Positions 35,694 through 46,787 of a stretch of 61,836 nt of DNA are shown here, in pieces. Under the pieces are notes generated by a model, which did no database searches, was not told the origin of the DNA, and saw only the letters and a list, made by a program, of their open reading frames with translations. The first letter of the stretch is position 1. Each line of letters begins with the position of its first letter. Both the position numbers and the translations under genes were made by a program. The DNA is from Clostridia bacterium (GTDB taxonomy: Bacteria; Bacillota; Clostridia; Oscillospirales; Acutalibacteraceae), in the NCBI GenBank assembly GCA_017517135.1, contig JAFXAK010000014.1, positions 1-61,836 of the forward strand, read 5' to 3'.

Positions 35694-37004
35694 GTGTCAG
35701 CTTCGGAATATTGGATATGGCTTTTGAGAACTCTGGGCTCAACTGTTAAAAGCAATGTGCTCATAAAGCATTACGGCAATGCACAAAAGCTTTATCTTGC
35801 GGGAAAAGACGATTGGCTTTCAAGCGGTCTGGTAACTGAGGAAGAAGCTGCAAGACTTGCAAGATACAGTCCGTCACAGTCTTATGATATTCTTAAAATC
35901 TGTGAAGAAAACAAGTGGCATATAATCCCCCCTGACAGCGAATATTACCCGCCTCGACTTCGTGAAATAAAGGATGCTCCTATAGTGCTTTTTGCAGACG
36001 GAGACAAAGAGCTTCTGAAAAAAAGTCCCGTTGTTGCAATGGTGGGAACGAGAGACGCGAGCGACAAGGCTTGTGTTGCGGCATACAGACTGAGTATGTT
36101 TCTGTCCCGTTCCGAGCTTACCGTTGTAAGCGGCGGAGCCTTGGGAATTGACAGATGTGCCCATGAGGGAGCACTCGAAGCGGGCTCTCACACGGTCGCG
36201 GTACTCGGCAGCGGACTGGGAAGCAATTATCTTTCTTCTCTTAAAAGTATGAGGGAGAGAATAAAAAACAAGGGTGTGCTTATAACAGAAATGCTGCCTT
36301 TTGAAGCTCCGACGAGGTATAGCTTCCCGAGAAGAAACCGTATAATATCAGGTATGAGTGACGGTGTTATTGTTATTGAGGCCGACAAAAAAAGCGGCTC
36401 GCTGATAACAGCATCTCACGCTCTTTCGCAAAAAAGAGATGTTTTTGCACTTTCGCAGAGAGTTGTGGAAAGTGCGGGTTGCAGACAGCTCATAGAGGAT
36501 AAAAAAGCCTATGAGGTTGAAACGGCAGCGGATGTGCTTGAACATTACCGGCATATGCTGTCGGAAAGTGCATTGGTCAATAAATATATAAACACTCCCT
36601 TAGCCGAGGGAAATCCCCAAGACAGCTATATTACCCGAGTGCGTAATATGAACGACACAAGCTACCGTAAGGAATTTTCTCTGCCGGCACAGGAGCGGCT
36701 TTCCGAAAAAAAAGAAAAGCCGGAAAAACAGAAAAGTAAGCCCCGAGGGCAGGAAACACAAGAGAAAATAAAAGACAAAAAGCAGGAGGAACCGAAAACC
36801 GAAAGCAGGGAAATCACTCTTCCCGATTATTTATCGGCAGATGCCGTTGCAGTTTTCGGGGTTCTGACACAAGAGGGTATTTACCCCGATGAAATTCAGT
36901 TGAAAACAAATCTCGGCTTATCCCGTATACTTGCGGCAATAACCGAGCTTGAACTTAATGACCTTGCCGTTCTTCTCACCGGCAACAAGGTCGCAAAAGT
37001 ATAA
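35694..37004 (+). CDS. dprA: DNA-processing protein DprA/Smf
   Basis: About 436 residues. The Rossmann-like (SLOG) core has VGTRDASD, VSGGALGIDRCAHEGALE, LGSGLGSNYL and FPRRNRIISGMSDGVIVIEA. A Lys/Glu-rich linker (about 340-380) leads to a C-terminal winged helix. DprA loads RecA on incoming single-stranded DNA in transformation. The start is taken as the GTG at 35694 after a GGCGGTGGG stretch; a GTG at 35676 is possible. It is just before topA, the normal Firmicute order. Confidence 0.93.
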   Translation: MSASEYWIWLLRTLGSTVKSNVLIKHYGNAQKLYLAGKDDWLSSGLVTEEEAARLARYSPSQSYDILKICEENKWHIIPPDSEYYPPRLREIKDAPIVLFADGDKELLKKSPVVAMVGTRDASDKACVAAYRLSMFLSRSELTVVSGGALGIDRCAHEGALEAGSHTVAVLGSGLGSNYLSSLKSMRERIKNKGVLITEMLPFEAPTRYSFPRRNRIISGMSDGVIVIEADKKSGSLITASHALSQKRDVFALSQRVVESAGCRQLIEDKKAYEVETAADVLEHYRHMLSESALVNKYINTPLAEGNPQDSYITRVRNMNDTSYRKEFSLPAQERLSEKKEKPEKQKSKPRGQETQEKIKDKKQEEPKTESREITLPDYLSADAVAVFGVLTQEGIYPDEIQLKTNLGLSRILAAITELELNDLAVLLTGNKVAKV

Positions 37005-37022
37005 TATATTAGGAGCAATGAT

Positions 37023-39143
37023 ATGTCCGTATTAGTTATTGTGGAGTCGCCTGCAAAGGCAAAAACAATCAAAAAATATCTCGGCCCCGATTATGAAGTA
37101 AAGGCTTCAATGGGACATGTAAGAGACTTGTATGCAAATAAACTTAGCGTTGATGTAAAAAACGATTTTGAAACGAATTATACCGTAATAAAAGGAAAGG
37201 AAAAGCTTATCGATGAACTCTCTGCTCTGGCAAAGAAAAGCGATCAGGTTATTCTCGCAACGGACCCTGACCGTGAGGGCGAAGCTATTTCCTGGCATCT
37301 TGCAACCTTGCTCGGACTTGATTTCAAGGATAAAAACAGAGTCAAGTTCAACGAAATCACAAAAACAAGCGTTGTCAACGGAATAAAAAATCCCGAGAGT
37401 ATAGATATTGACCTTGTCAATGCACAGCAGGCAAGAAGAATACTCGACAGACTTGTTGGCTACAGGCTTTCTCCCTTTGTTTCCCAGAAAATCCGCAGAG
37501 GACTTTCTGCGGGCAGAGTTCAGAGTGTTGCATTGAGACTTATTGTTGACAGAGAGGAAGAAATTGCAAAATTTGTTCCCGAGGAATACTGGAGCATTGA
37601 TGCTTTTCTGAGTGCTCCTCCTTCAAAAAGACAGTTCAGAGCTTCATTTGTGGGCGATCAGAACGGCAAAATCAAGCTTACAAACGAAGAACAGACAAAG
37701 GAAATTCTTTCCCGTCTTGATAATGCGGTGTTTACCGTAGGAAAAGTAAAGAAGGGTGTCAGAAAGAAACAGCCCTCTCCGCCCTTCAGCACATCCACCT
37801 TACAGCAGGAGGCATCAAAGCGTTTAGGCTTCACTGCAAAGAGAACAATGAAAATTGCTCAGGAGCTTTATGAGGGTGTTGATGTTGAGGGTGTAGGCAC
37901 AGTCGGTCTTATAACCTATATGAGAACGGACTCTCTTCGTATTTCTGACGAAGCAAGAGCAGAGGGCAACCGTTTTATTTCTGAAAATTACGGTGAAAAG
38001 TATCTCCCCGAAAAGCCCCGTTATTATAAAACCCGTGAGGGTGCACAGGACGGTCACGAAGCAATAAGACCTGCAATAGTGTCACTTACCCCCGAGCAGA
38101 CAAAGTCCTCCCTGACAGGCGAGCAGCAAAAGCTTTATTCTCTTATCTGGAGAAGATTTATGGCAAGCCTTATGGCAAACTGTCTGCAGGATACAGTCAA
38201 GAGTGAGATTATCGCTTCAAAGGAAGAGGGCAGTGCGGAATACTGTGTATTCTCGGCAAGCGGCTATACCACCCGTTTTGACGGCTACAGCGTGCTTTAC
38301 GATAACAACAGCGAGGACGATGAAACTGAAGCAACCTCACTTCCCGAGCTTATTGAGGGAAAAACACTTAAAACAAGAGAGATAAAGGACGAACAGCACT
38401 TCACTCAGCCGCCTATGCGTTTTTCCGAAGCGTCTCTCATCAAGATGCTTGAAGAAACGGGAGTGGGAAGACCGAGTACCTACGCTTCCATTCTCTCAAC
38501 AATTCTCGACAAGGGCTATGTTGTCAGAGAATCCAAAAAGCTTTTAGCTCCCACAGAACTCGGTACTGCAATAACCAATCTTCTCAAGGATAAATTCCCC
38601 AAAATAGTAAATACTAAATTTACCGCCGGTATGGAAGCAGACCTCGATAAGATTGAGGCGGGCGGTTATGACTATATAAGAATGCTTCACGGCTTCTATG
38701 ACGAGTTTGAAGATACTCTTAAAAAGGCTAAGGCATCAATGGACGGTGTCAAGATAAGCCTTGAGGAGGACAAGACCGACATTCCCTGTGAAAAATGCGG
38801 TGCACTTATGGTTGTAAAGGTAGGCAGATACGGAAAATTCCTTGCCTGTCCCAAATATCCCGACTGTAAGTCAACAAAGCCCTTTATTCAGGAAACTCAG
38901 GGTAACTGTCCCGTATGCGGTAACAAGGTTATAAGCAAGAAATCAAAGAAGGGACACACCTTCTTCGGTTGCTCGTCTTATCCCGAATGCACCTTTATGA
39001 CATGGGATACTCCCACAAACGAAATCTGTCCCGATTGCGGTAAAACGCTTTTCAAGGCAAGAGGAAATATATACAAGTGCCTTAATGAGGCTTGCTCATA
39101 TGAGGCAAAAGGAAAAAAGAAAGCGGCAAAAGACGATGAATAA
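37023..39143 (+). CDS. topA: DNA topoisomerase I
   Basis: 706 residues. The Toprim domain starts with [17 protein letters not shown] and contains [10 protein letters not shown]; the catalytic Tyr is in [24 protein letters not shown] and the C-terminal part follow, with three Cys4 zinc ribbons (CEKC...CPKYPDC, CPVC...CSSYPEC, CPDC...CLNEAC). It relaxes negative supercoils. AGGAG is before the ATG. The last 8 bases overlap trmFO. Confidence 0.97.
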   Translation: MSVLVIVESPAKAKTIKKYLGPDYEVKASMGHVRDLYANKLSVDVKNDFETNYTVIKGKEKLIDELSALAKKSDQVILATDPDREGEAISWHLATLLGLDFKDKNRVKFNEITKTSVVNGIKNPESIDIDLVNAQQARRILDRLVGYRLSPFVSQKIRRGLSAGRVQSVALRLIVDREEEIAKFVPEEYWSIDAFLSAPPSKRQFRASFVGDQNGKIKLTNEEQTKEILSRLDNAVFTVGKVKKGVRKKQPSPPFSTSTLQQEASKRLGFTAKRTMKIAQELYEGVDVEGVGTVGLITYMRTDSLRISDEARAEGNRFISENYGEKYLPEKPRYYKTREGAQDGHEAIRPAIVSLTPEQTKSSLTGEQQKLYSLIWRRFMASLMANCLQDTVKSEIIASKEEGSAEYCVFSASGYTTRFDGYSVLYDNNSEDDETEATSLPELIEGKTLKTREIKDEQHFTQPPMRFSEASLIKMLEETGVGRPSTYASILSTILDKGYVVRESKKLLAPTELGTAITNLLKDKFPKIVNTKFTAGMEADLDKIEAGGYDYIRMLHGFYDEFEDTLKKAKASMDGVKISLEEDKTDIPCEKCGALMVVKVGRYGKFLACPKYPDCKSTKPFIQETQGNCPVCGNKVISKKSKKGHTFFGCSSYPECTFMTWDTPTNEICPDCGKTLFKARGNIYKCLNEACSYEAKGKKKAAKDDE

Positions 39144-40446
39144 AACCGTAACAGTTATAGGCGGCGGTTTCGCGGGTGTTGAAGCCGCAAAACAGCTCAC
39201 CAAAAGAGGCATAAAAGTTCGGCTTTATGAAATGAAGCCCGTAAAATTTTCTCCCGCACATAAGAGCGAAAATTTATGCGAGCTTGTCTGCTCAAATTCC
39301 TTCAAGGCGGCCCGTCTTGATTCTGCGGCAGGTCTTCTGAAAGCCGAAATGGAGCTTTTAGGCTCTGTGTGTGTTGAGCAGGCAAAAAAGCATTCGGTTC
39401 CCGCAGGCGGTGCGTTGGCTGTAAACCGTGACGATTTTTCCTTGGCGGTTACAAAGGAAATCGAAAACGATCCTCTCATTGAAATAATCCGTGAGGAGGT
39501 AACCGAAATCCCCCGTGAGGGAGTGGTTATTGTTGCCGCAGGACCTTTGGCAAGTGATGCTCTGAGTGAGGATATTTCGTCTCTTTGCGGTAAGGCTCTG
39601 AGCTTCTTTGATGCTGCGGCACCTATAGTCACAGCCGAAAGCATTGATATGTCAAAAGCCTTTGTTCAGGACAGATACGGCAAGGGAAGTGACGATTATA
39701 TAAACTGCCCGATGAATAAAGAGGAATACGAAAATTTCTACCGTGAGCTTATAAATGCCGAGGTCGTGACCTTGCACGACTTCGAAAAGAAAAAAGGTAT
39801 ATACGAGGGCTGTATGCCCATTGAAATAATGGCTTCAAGAGGAGAGAACACCATCCGCTTCGGACCTATGAAGCCTGTGGGACTTGTAAATCCCGCAACA
39901 GGACACCGCCCGTGGGCTGTATTACAGCTGAGAAAGGAAAACAAAGAGGGCACAATGTATAACCTCGTGGGCTTTCAGACAAATCTTAAATTCCCCGAGC
40001 AGAAGAGAGTTTTCTCAATGATTCCCGCTTTGCATTCTGCGGATTTTGTGCGCTACGGTGTTATGCACAGAAACTCATTTCTCAATTCACCCAAGGTACT
40101 CACAAGTGCCTTTAATATGCAAGAAAATCCGAATATCTTTTTTGCAGGACAGATGACGGGTGTTGAGGGGTATATGGAATCTGCGGCTTCCGGTATTATA
40201 GCCGGTATCAATGCCGCAAGACTTCTTGAGGGGAAAGATGCAGTTTTATTCCCCGAAACAACAATGCTCGGTGCTCTTTCAAGATACATAGCAGATGAAA
40301 GCATAAAGGATTTTCAGCCGATGGGGGCTGCAATAGGACTTCTGCCTCCCATAGAGGAAAAAATCCGTGATAAGCGATTGAGATATGCGGCTGTTGCCGA
40401 CAGAGCGATGGACGATATGAAGAATTATATTTCCGGAATGCTTTAA
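39136..40446 (+). CDS. trmFO: Methylenetetrahydrofolate-tRNA-(uracil-5-)-methyltransferase TrmFO
   Basis: 436 residues. [14 protein letters not shown] is the FAD-binding start; [36 protein letters not shown] and [16 protein letters not shown] are family signatures. It makes m5U54 in the tRNA T-loop with folate as methyl donor. The ATG at 39136 lies inside the end of topA; the longer in-frame start at 39085 would extend far into topA. topA-trmFO adjacency is usual in Firmicutes. Confidence 0.96.
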   Translation: MNKTVTVIGGGFAGVEAAKQLTKRGIKVRLYEMKPVKFSPAHKSENLCELVCSNSFKAARLDSAAGLLKAEMELLGSVCVEQAKKHSVPAGGALAVNRDDFSLAVTKEIENDPLIEIIREEVTEIPREGVVIVAAGPLASDALSEDISSLCGKALSFFDAAAPIVTAESIDMSKAFVQDRYGKGSDDYINCPMNKEEYENFYRELINAEVVTLHDFEKKKGIYEGCMPIEIMASRGENTIRFGPMKPVGLVNPATGHRPWAVLQLRKENKEGTMYNLVGFQTNLKFPEQKRVFSMIPALHSADFVRYGVMHRNSFLNSPKVLTSAFNMQENPNIFFAGQMTGVEGYMESAASGIIAGINAARLLEGKDAVLFPETTMLGALSRYIADESIKDFQPMGAAIGLLPPIEEKIRDKRLRYAAVADRAMDDMKNYISGML

Positions 40447-40484
40447 TGTCTGCTGTGAAAAACTGAAAGGGTGGCAGATAAGGC

Positions 40485-41471
40485 TTGACAATAGTAATAG
40501 ATGCATTCGGCGGAGACAATGCTCCGAAATCGGTTTTGCCGGGAGCATACAAAGCAAAAAAAGAAACGGATGTTAACATCATTCTTACGGGAAACAGAAA
40601 GCTTTTAGAGGAATGTGCACGGGAAAACGGTGTTGATTTAAGCGTGTTTGAGATTGCAGACTGTCCTCGTCAGATCAGTTTTTCGGATTCTCCCGAAAGA
40701 GTGATAGATGAGGGAACCGGGACCTCTATGGGAATGGGCTTCAGACTCCTTAAGGACGGCACGGCAGATGCATTCTTAAGTGCGGGCAACACGGGTGCTT
40801 TGTTTCTCGGCGGTGCTTTCTATGCACGCAGAATAAGCGGAGTTACAAAAGCCGCAATAGGAACCTTTGTGCCCACTCTAAAAGGACAGTCCTTTGTGCT
40901 TGATTCGGGTGCTAATATATCGTGCACTCCCGCCGATTTTGTAAATTTTGCAAAAATCGGCACAGCCTTTCTGTCAGGCTTTTGTAACAGAAAAAATCCT
41001 CAGGTTTTTCTTCTTAATAACGGAACAGAGGAAAACAAGGGGACAGCTCTTTACAGGCAGTCCTTTGAGGAGCTTAAAAAGAATATCTCAATAAATTTCT
41101 GCGGTAACCGTGAAGGCTCGGCCATACCGGTTGACGGAGCCGATATCGTTGTTTGTGACGGCTTTTGCGGAAATATCTTTCTTAAGACCTACGAGGGTGC
41201 CGCAAAAATGCTTCTTAAATCAATTAAGGATATATATAATACGGATGCACTTACTAAGCTTAGTGCACTACCCGTCAGACGGCACTTCGGGGCATTTGCC
41301 TCATCTATGAGCTCATCATCCGTCGGAGCCGCTCCCATTCTGGGACTGAGAAAGCCTGTATTCAAGGCACACGGCTCGAGTGATGAAAAGGCTTTTGAAA
41401 ATGCAATAAAAACCGTTGTGAAATATGTTCAGATGAATGTGCCCGAAAAAATCAGTGAGGCATTAGGGTGA
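40485..41471 (+). CDS. plsX: Phosphate acyltransferase PlsX
   Basis: 328 residues. IVIDAFGGDNAPKSVLPGA, GTGTSMGMGFRLLKDG, SAGNTGALF and VDGADIVVCDGFCGNIFLKTYEG are the PlsX blocks. It makes acyl-phosphate from acyl-ACP for phospholipid synthesis. The start is a TTG at 40485 with GGGTGG 9 bases upstream. It comes before rnc, as in many Firmicutes, but no acpP lies between them. Confidence 0.95.
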   Translation: MTIVIDAFGGDNAPKSVLPGAYKAKKETDVNIILTGNRKLLEECARENGVDLSVFEIADCPRQISFSDSPERVIDEGTGTSMGMGFRLLKDGTADAFLSAGNTGALFLGGAFYARRISGVTKAAIGTFVPTLKGQSFVLDSGANISCTPADFVNFAKIGTAFLSGFCNRKNPQVFLLNNGTEENKGTALYRQSFEELKKNISINFCGNREGSAIPVDGADIVVCDGFCGNIFLKTYEGAAKMLLKSIKDIYNTDALTKLSALPVRRHFGAFASSMSSSSVGAAPILGLRKPVFKAHGSSDEKAFENAIKTVVKYVQMNVPEKISEALG

Positions 41472-41508
41472 CGGATTATTATTGTCATCCTGAATACGGA
41501 GAAAATAT

Positions 41509-42180
41509 ATGAAAGAATTAGAAAATATTATAGGCTACAGCTTTAAGGATACACAGCTGTTGAAATTAGCGCTTACTCATTCGTCATTTTCGAATGAAAA
41601 GGGACCTTATAAAAACAATGAACGGCTCGAATTTCTGGGGGATTCGGTTTTAGGCTTTATCACAGCCGAATACCTCTTTTCGAAGCTTGGCAGCACTCCT
41701 GAAGGACAGCTTACGAAAATCCGTGCAAATGCTGTCTGTGAGCGTTCACTTGCTAAGTTTGCAGCCGAAATAGACTTGGGTAAATATCTGTTCCTCGGTA
41801 AGGGTGAAATACTTACGGGGGGAAGAGAAAGACCGTCAGTTTTATCAGATGCTTTTGAAGCACTGATAGCGGCAATATATCTTGACGGCGGTATTGATGA
41901 GGCAAGGAAATTTGTTCTGCGCTTTGTTTCAAACACCGAAAAGGATGCAAACGAGGTTACAGACTATAAAACAACGCTTCAGGAGGTTATACAGAAAAAT
42001 CCTGAGGAAAATCTCAGCTATGAGCTTGTGGCACAGAGCGGTCCTGCTCATATGAAAACCTTTACTGTTGAAGTAAGGCTCAATTCAAACTGCATAGGCG
42101 TGGGCGAGGGGCACAGCAAGAAAAAAGCTGAGCAGGCAGCCGCAAAGGAAGCCTTGCAGTTAATGGGTATCAAAATATGA
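41509..42180 (+). CDS. rnc: Ribonuclease III
   Basis: 223 residues. The catalytic domain has NERLEFLGDSVLGFI and SDAFEALIAAIYLDGG with the metal-binding acids; the double-stranded RNA-binding domain starts at about 153 (DYKTTLQEVIQ) and ends KKKAEQAAAKEAL. It processes rRNA and regulatory duplex RNA, including toxin/antisense pairs. ACGGAGAA precedes the ATG. Four bases overlap with the next gene. Confidence 0.97.
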   Translation: MKELENIIGYSFKDTQLLKLALTHSSFSNEKGPYKNNERLEFLGDSVLGFITAEYLFSKLGSTPEGQLTKIRANAVCERSLAKFAAEIDLGKYLFLGKGEILTGGRERPSVLSDAFEALIAAIYLDGGIDEARKFVLRFVSNTEKDANEVTDYKTTLQEVIQKNPEENLSYELVAQSGPAHMKTFTVEVRLNSNCIGVGEGHSKKKAEQAAAKEALQLMGIKI

Positions 42181-43166
42181 AGCATATAAATGTTGCTCTT
42201 TTTGTGCCGCATCTCGGTTGTCCGAATACCTGTATTTTCTGTAATCAGAAAACGATTTCGGGAAAATGCAGTGAGCTTAAGAAGCAGGAAATAATTTCGG
42301 CTATTGAAACGGCAAGAAAAACACCGCACAGTATACATAACAGCGAGATAGCCTTTTTCGGAGGAAGCTTCACAGCCATTGAAAGAGAAAAAATGCTCTC
42401 GTATCTTCAAACGGCATCAGCGTACATAGGTAAAGATTTCGGCGGAATAAGAATATCAACCCGTCCCGATGCCATTGATGAGGAGATACTCTCAATACTT
42501 AAAAAGTACGGTGTAACCTCCATAGAGCTCGGAGCTCAGAGTATGTGTGACGATGTTCTCTCTCTCAACGAAAGAGGTCACACGGCAGACGATACGAGAA
42601 AAGCCGCCAAGCTTATTAAGGAAAACGGCTTCTCCTTAGGTCTTCAGATGATGACGGGACTTTACGGCAGCAGTCGGGAAAAGGATATGTATACCGCCGG
42701 GCAGTTTGTTGAATTAAAGCCTGATACCGTAAGAATTTATCCCACGGTTGTCCTTGAAGGCACAAAGCTTGCAGAATATTATATAAAGGGTATGTATACA
42801 CCCGAAACGCTTGAAGAAAGTGTTGAACTGTGTAGTCTGTTGCTCGAATTATTCTACGAAAATTCCATAAAGGTAATCCGTCTGGGGCTTCATTCGGGCG
42901 GTAATGTTGAGGAAGGCTTTATAGCAGGTGTATATCACCCCGCATTCGGAGAGCTGTGCGAAGCAGGTATATACAAAAATCTTGTTTTAAGACAGCTCGG
43001 TGGAATGCCAAAGGGAAATTATACTGTGCTTGTAAATCCCCGCGAAATATCAAAAATGACGGGGCAGAAAAAGAGCAATATTGAATTTTTCAGAGAAAAA
43101 GGCTATTTTCTGAAAATAAAAGGCGACGAAGAGCTTAAAGAATATCAGATAAAAATTACGATATAA
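42177..43166 (+). CDS. Elp3-like radical SAM protein
   Basis: 329 residues. LGCPNTCIFCNQ gives CxxxCxxC, followed by EIAFFGGSFTAIE, STRPDAID and IELGAQSM, which match the radical SAM half of Elp3-like proteins. No acetyltransferase domain is present. It is the usual clostridial neighbour between rnc and smc. Substrate unknown. The ATG overlaps the rnc stop as ATGA. Confidence 0.88.
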   Translation: MKHINVALFVPHLGCPNTCIFCNQKTISGKCSELKKQEIISAIETARKTPHSIHNSEIAFFGGSFTAIEREKMLSYLQTASAYIGKDFGGIRISTRPDAIDEEILSILKKYGVTSIELGAQSMCDDVLSLNERGHTADDTRKAAKLIKENGFSLGLQMMTGLYGSSREKDMYTAGQFVELKPDTVRIYPTVVLEGTKLAEYYIKGMYTPETLEESVELCSLLLELFYENSIKVIRLGLHSGGNVEEGFIAGVYHPAFGELCEAGIYKNLVLRQLGGMPKGNYTVLVNPREISKMTGQKKSNIEFFREKGYFLKIKGDEELKEYQIKITI

Positions 43167-43199
43167 CTACCGCTTTTTTGCGGTATGAAAGGAAAAACG

Positions 43200-46100
43200 A
43201 TGTATTTAAAAGCGTTGGAAATGCAGGGGTTCAAATCCTTCCCCGATAAAACCGTGCTTGAATTCGGCAAGGGTGTTACAGCGGTTGTTGGCCCTAACGG
43301 TTCAGGAAAAAGTAATATTTCCGATGCTGTTCGCTGGGTACTCGGTGAGCAGTCAACAAAGTCGCTTCGCGGAGCGAAAATGGAAGATGTTATTTTCAGC
43401 GGAACCAAAGACCGCCGCCCTCAGGGCTTTGCGGAGGTAACTCTGCGTCTTGATAACTCAGACGGTGCATTCAAAAATCCCGAAAAGGAGGTAAGCGTAA
43501 CAAGACGCTACTACCGTTCGGGAGAAAGTGCATATCTTATCAACGGCAATACCGTAAGACTTAAGGATGTCCACGAGCTGTTTATGGATACGGGTTTGGG
43601 CAGAGACGGTTATTCAATGGTAAGCCAGGGTAAGATTGAGGAAATGGTTGCCGCAAAATCCGAAAACCGCAGAGATATGTTTGAAGAGGCGGCAGGTATT
43701 TCCCATTACCGCTACCGCAGAGCGGATGCCATAAAAAGACTTGAACAGAGCGAGGAAAACCTTGTCCGTCTGCGTGATATAGTAACCGAGCTTGAAGCAA
43801 GAGTAGGGCCTCTTGAAAAGCAGAGTCGTAAGGCACAGCAGTTTTTGGTTTACGCTGCCGAAAGAAAAGAGCTTGAAATCGGCTTATGGGTAAATCTTCT
43901 TGAACGCTCCACTCAGCAGATAAGAGAGCAGAGCAATAAGCTTAGCGTTGCGAGAAATCAGTATGATATTACGGGACATATACTCGAAAAAATCTCTGCA
44001 GATATCGATAATGCAACCGAAGGCACAAGAGAAATCAACATAAGAGTTGAGGAAATAAGAAATGCCGTAACCGCTCTCGAGGAGCAGGCTTCCTCGCTTG
44101 ATGCACAGGCGGCGGTTTACGAAAACACGGTAAATCACAACAACGAAACCGCTATGCGTATTATGAAGGATTTTGAAATGCAGAACGAGGCGGATGCAGA
44201 TATTGATAAGGAATATGCCGAGGTAAAGGAACAGCTTAAAAATCTTTCATTGAGTATTGATGAATATAGAAAGCAGATTGAAGAATTATCTCTCTCTCTT
44301 AAAAATCTCACAAGCCGTGACGAGGAGTATTCCGACGAATACAATCAGATAAACTCGGTTGTCGGTGAGCTTACATTGAAGCTTTCGCAGACGGAAATTA
44401 TGATAAGTTCCTCCGGCTCATCAAGGAATGAAATTCTTGCAAGAAAAACAGCGGTTGAAGCCGGTATAAAGGAAAAGGAGCTTCTTTTAGCGGAGCTTAC
44501 ACAGACCGAAAAAGCTCAGGCAAGGGCAAGCGAGCAGGCAAAGGAGAAATTGCTCGAGCTTAACAATATGGCAAACGGCTATTCAATGCGTCTTAAAAAG
44601 GCTCAGGAAAAAGCCGAAAATGCCAGAGACGAATACGAAAACAAGAAAATCGAATTGCTGTCCTTACAGTCAAAGCTTAAATTCCTGCAGGATACCGAAA
44701 AGAATATGGAAGGGTATCAGGGAAGCGTCAAGGGTGTCATGCGTGAAAAAACAAGAGGCACGCTGTCCGGTATAAGAGGTACATTGTTTAACCTTATAAG
44801 CGTTAAGGAGCAGTATCAGACAGCCATAGAAACAGCCCTCGGAAACGCAATTCAGGATATTGTTACAGACACCGAAAACGATGCAAAGAAGGCAATCCGT
44901 TTTTTGAAGGAATCCAATGCGGGCAGAGCCACATTTCTTCCCGTAAATGCCATAAAGGGCAGAGTGCTTGAGGAAAAAGGGCTTGAAAATATGTTCGGCT
45001 TTGTTTCTCTTGCATGGGAATTGGTACAGTGTGACAGCGAATACACCGAAATAATAAAATCCCTTTTAGGCAGAATAGCGGTCTGCGAGGATCTTGACTG
45101 TGCTGTATTTATCGCAAAGAAATATAACTACAAATTCAAGATAGTTACTCTTGACGGTCAGGTTATAAACGCAGGCGGTTCAATGACGGGCGGTTCAAAG
45201 GTATCAAATTCGGGCTTCCTTGCAAGAAGAACGGAAATTGAAAAAATAAGCGTTCTCTGTGAAAAGACAGAAGAAAAAATCAAGGAGCTTATGGGTAGTC
45301 ACAAGCTTGCAACCGAAGCTCTTGCAAGAGAAAAAGCAGACTTTGACGGTATACAGGCAGATATTTTAAGAGAAAACGAAGAAAAAATCGTAAAGGAAAA
45401 TGCTCTTGCTCTTACTCAGTCAAAGCTTGACGAGGCAAGAAAGTCTGTAAGCGACCTTGAAAGCGAAAAGGAAAATGCCGAAAAAAGAGTGCTTTATTAT
45501 GCCGAGAGCATTGAAATTGCCGAAAAGGAAAAGAAAAACCTTTTAGCACAGAAAGCCGAAAAGGAAGAACAGCTCGTAAAGCTCACGGGCGGCAGAGATT
45601 CTCTTCTTTCTCAGCGTGAAAAGCTTAACGAGGAAATTTCTCAGGCAAATCTCGGTATTGTTGCCGCAATGAAGGAAACTCAGGCAAAGGAAGATGTTTT
45701 AGCTTCTCTCGACAGACGCAAGGAGAGCATTGCGTTAAGACAAAGCTCTCTTAAAGCCGAAAAAGAGGAAATAGAAAGCAGAAACCTTGAGCTTACTAAC
45801 TTAGCTCAGCAGACAAGAGAATCAGCCTCACTTGTCCGCCACGAAATTGAAAAGAAGAACGAAGAAACACAGCGGCTTATAAACGAAAGAGACGAATTTG
45901 AAAAGACCGTAACACAGTCGCGTCAGCTTGAAAAGGAAAAGACCGAGGAGAGAGAAAAGCTCGGTACGGAGTTAGTCCGCCTTGAAGAGAGAAAGAAATT
46001 CCTCGAAAAGGAGCAAGACGACACCGAAAGAAAGCTGTATGACGAATATGCTCTCACTAAACGGGAAGCATTTGAAATTGCTCCCGAAATAGAATCCGTG

Positions 46101-46772
46101 CCTAAAGCACAGAAACGGCTTTCCGAGCTTAAAGGTCAGATAAAGGCATTGGGAACGGTCAATGTTTCCGCGATAGATGAGTATAAGGAGGTATCCTCCC
46201 GTTATGAATTCTTATCAGGACAGGTAAGTGATGTTGAAAAGGCTAAAAAAGAGCTTCTGAAAATGATAGACGAGCTTACAACCCAGATGGCAGAACGCTT
46301 CCGTGAACGCTTTGATGCCATAAACAAGGGCTTCAAGGAAACATTCACACAGCTGTTTTCGGGCGGTACTGCAGAACTCATCCTTGAGGACGAAAACGAC
46401 ATACTCGAATGTGCGATAGATATAAAAGCACAGCCTCCCGGAAAGAATGTAAAGAGCCTGTCTCTTCTCTCGGGCGGTGAAAAGGGACTTACCGCAATAT
46501 CCCTGCTGTTTGCAATACTCAAGGTCCGTCCCGCACCGTTCTGCATTTTCGACGAGGTTGAAGCCGCACTCGACGATGTAAATGTTCTGCGTTACGCTCA
46601 GTATGTCAGAATGATGACGGACGAAACACAGTTTATTCTCATAACCCACCGCCGCGGTACAATGGAAGAGGCGGATATACTTTACGGTGTAACAATGCAG
46701 GAGCACGGTGTTTCAAAGCTGCTTGAGCTCAAAACAGCAGAAATGGTAGAAAAGCTGAAGCTTGAAGAATAA
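43200..46772 (+). CDS. smc: Chromosome segregation protein SMC
   Basis: 1190 residues, full length. Walker A GPNGSGKSN (about 32-40), coiled coil, hinge (about 520-660 with GSMTGGS), returning coil, signature LLSGGEKGLTA and Walker B FCIFDEVEAALDD. SMC with ScpA/ScpB compacts and separates chromosomes. The ATG at 43200 follows GAAAGGAAAA; the upstream in-frame ATG at 43185 lacks a ribosome site. ftsY comes next, the usual rnc-smc-ftsY order. Confidence 0.97.
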   Translation: MYLKALEMQGFKSFPDKTVLEFGKGVTAVVGPNGSGKSNISDAVRWVLGEQSTKSLRGAKMEDVIFSGTKDRRPQGFAEVTLRLDNSDGAFKNPEKEVSVTRRYYRSGESAYLINGNTVRLKDVHELFMDTGLGRDGYSMVSQGKIEEMVAAKSENRRDMFEEAAGISHYRYRRADAIKRLEQSEENLVRLRDIVTELEARVGPLEKQSRKAQQFLVYAAERKELEIGLWVNLLERSTQQIREQSNKLSVARNQYDITGHILEKISADIDNATEGTREINIRVEEIRNAVTALEEQASSLDAQAAVYENTVNHNNETAMRIMKDFEMQNEADADIDKEYAEVKEQLKNLSLSIDEYRKQIEELSLSLKNLTSRDEEYSDEYNQINSVVGELTLKLSQTEIMISSSGSSRNEILARKTAVEAGIKEKELLLAELTQTEKAQARASEQAKEKLLELNNMANGYSMRLKKAQEKAENARDEYENKKIELLSLQSKLKFLQDTEKNMEGYQGSVKGVMREKTRGTLSGIRGTLFNLISVKEQYQTAIETALGNAIQDIVTDTENDAKKAIRFLKESNAGRATFLPVNAIKGRVLEEKGLENMFGFVSLAWELVQCDSEYTEIIKSLLGRIAVCEDLDCAVFIAKKYNYKFKIVTLDGQVINAGGSMTGGSKVSNSGFLARRTEIEKISVLCEKTEEKIKELMGSHKLATEALAREKADFDGIQADILRENEEKIVKENALALTQSKLDEARKSVSDLESEKENAEKRVLYYAESIEIAEKEKKNLLAQKAEKEEQLVKLTGGRDSLLSQREKLNEEISQANLGIVAAMKETQAKEDVLASLDRRKESIALRQSSLKAEKEEIESRNLELTNLAQQTRESASLVRHEIEKKNEETQRLINERDEFEKTVTQSRQLEKEKTEEREKLGTELVRLEERKKFLEKEQDDTERKLYDEYALTKREAFEIAPEIESVPKAQKRLSELKGQIKALGTVNVSAIDEYKEVSSRYEFLSGQVSDVEKAKKELLKMIDELTTQMAERFRERFDAINKGFKETFTQLFSGGTAELILEDENDILECAIDIKAQPPGKNVKSLSLLSGGEKGLTAISLLFAILKVRPAPFCIFDEVEAALDDVNVLRYAQYVRMMTDETQFILITHRRGTMEEADILYGVTMQEHGVSKLLELKTAEMVEKLKLEE

Positions 46773-46787
46773 TAATGAGGTGAAATA

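Noticed and set aside
43166-43190. Hairpin ACCGC-TTTTTT-GCGGT between the radical SAM gene and smc as a terminator
   Set aside because: Only five base pairs and no T-run after the stem; the gap is too short and the gene block continues.
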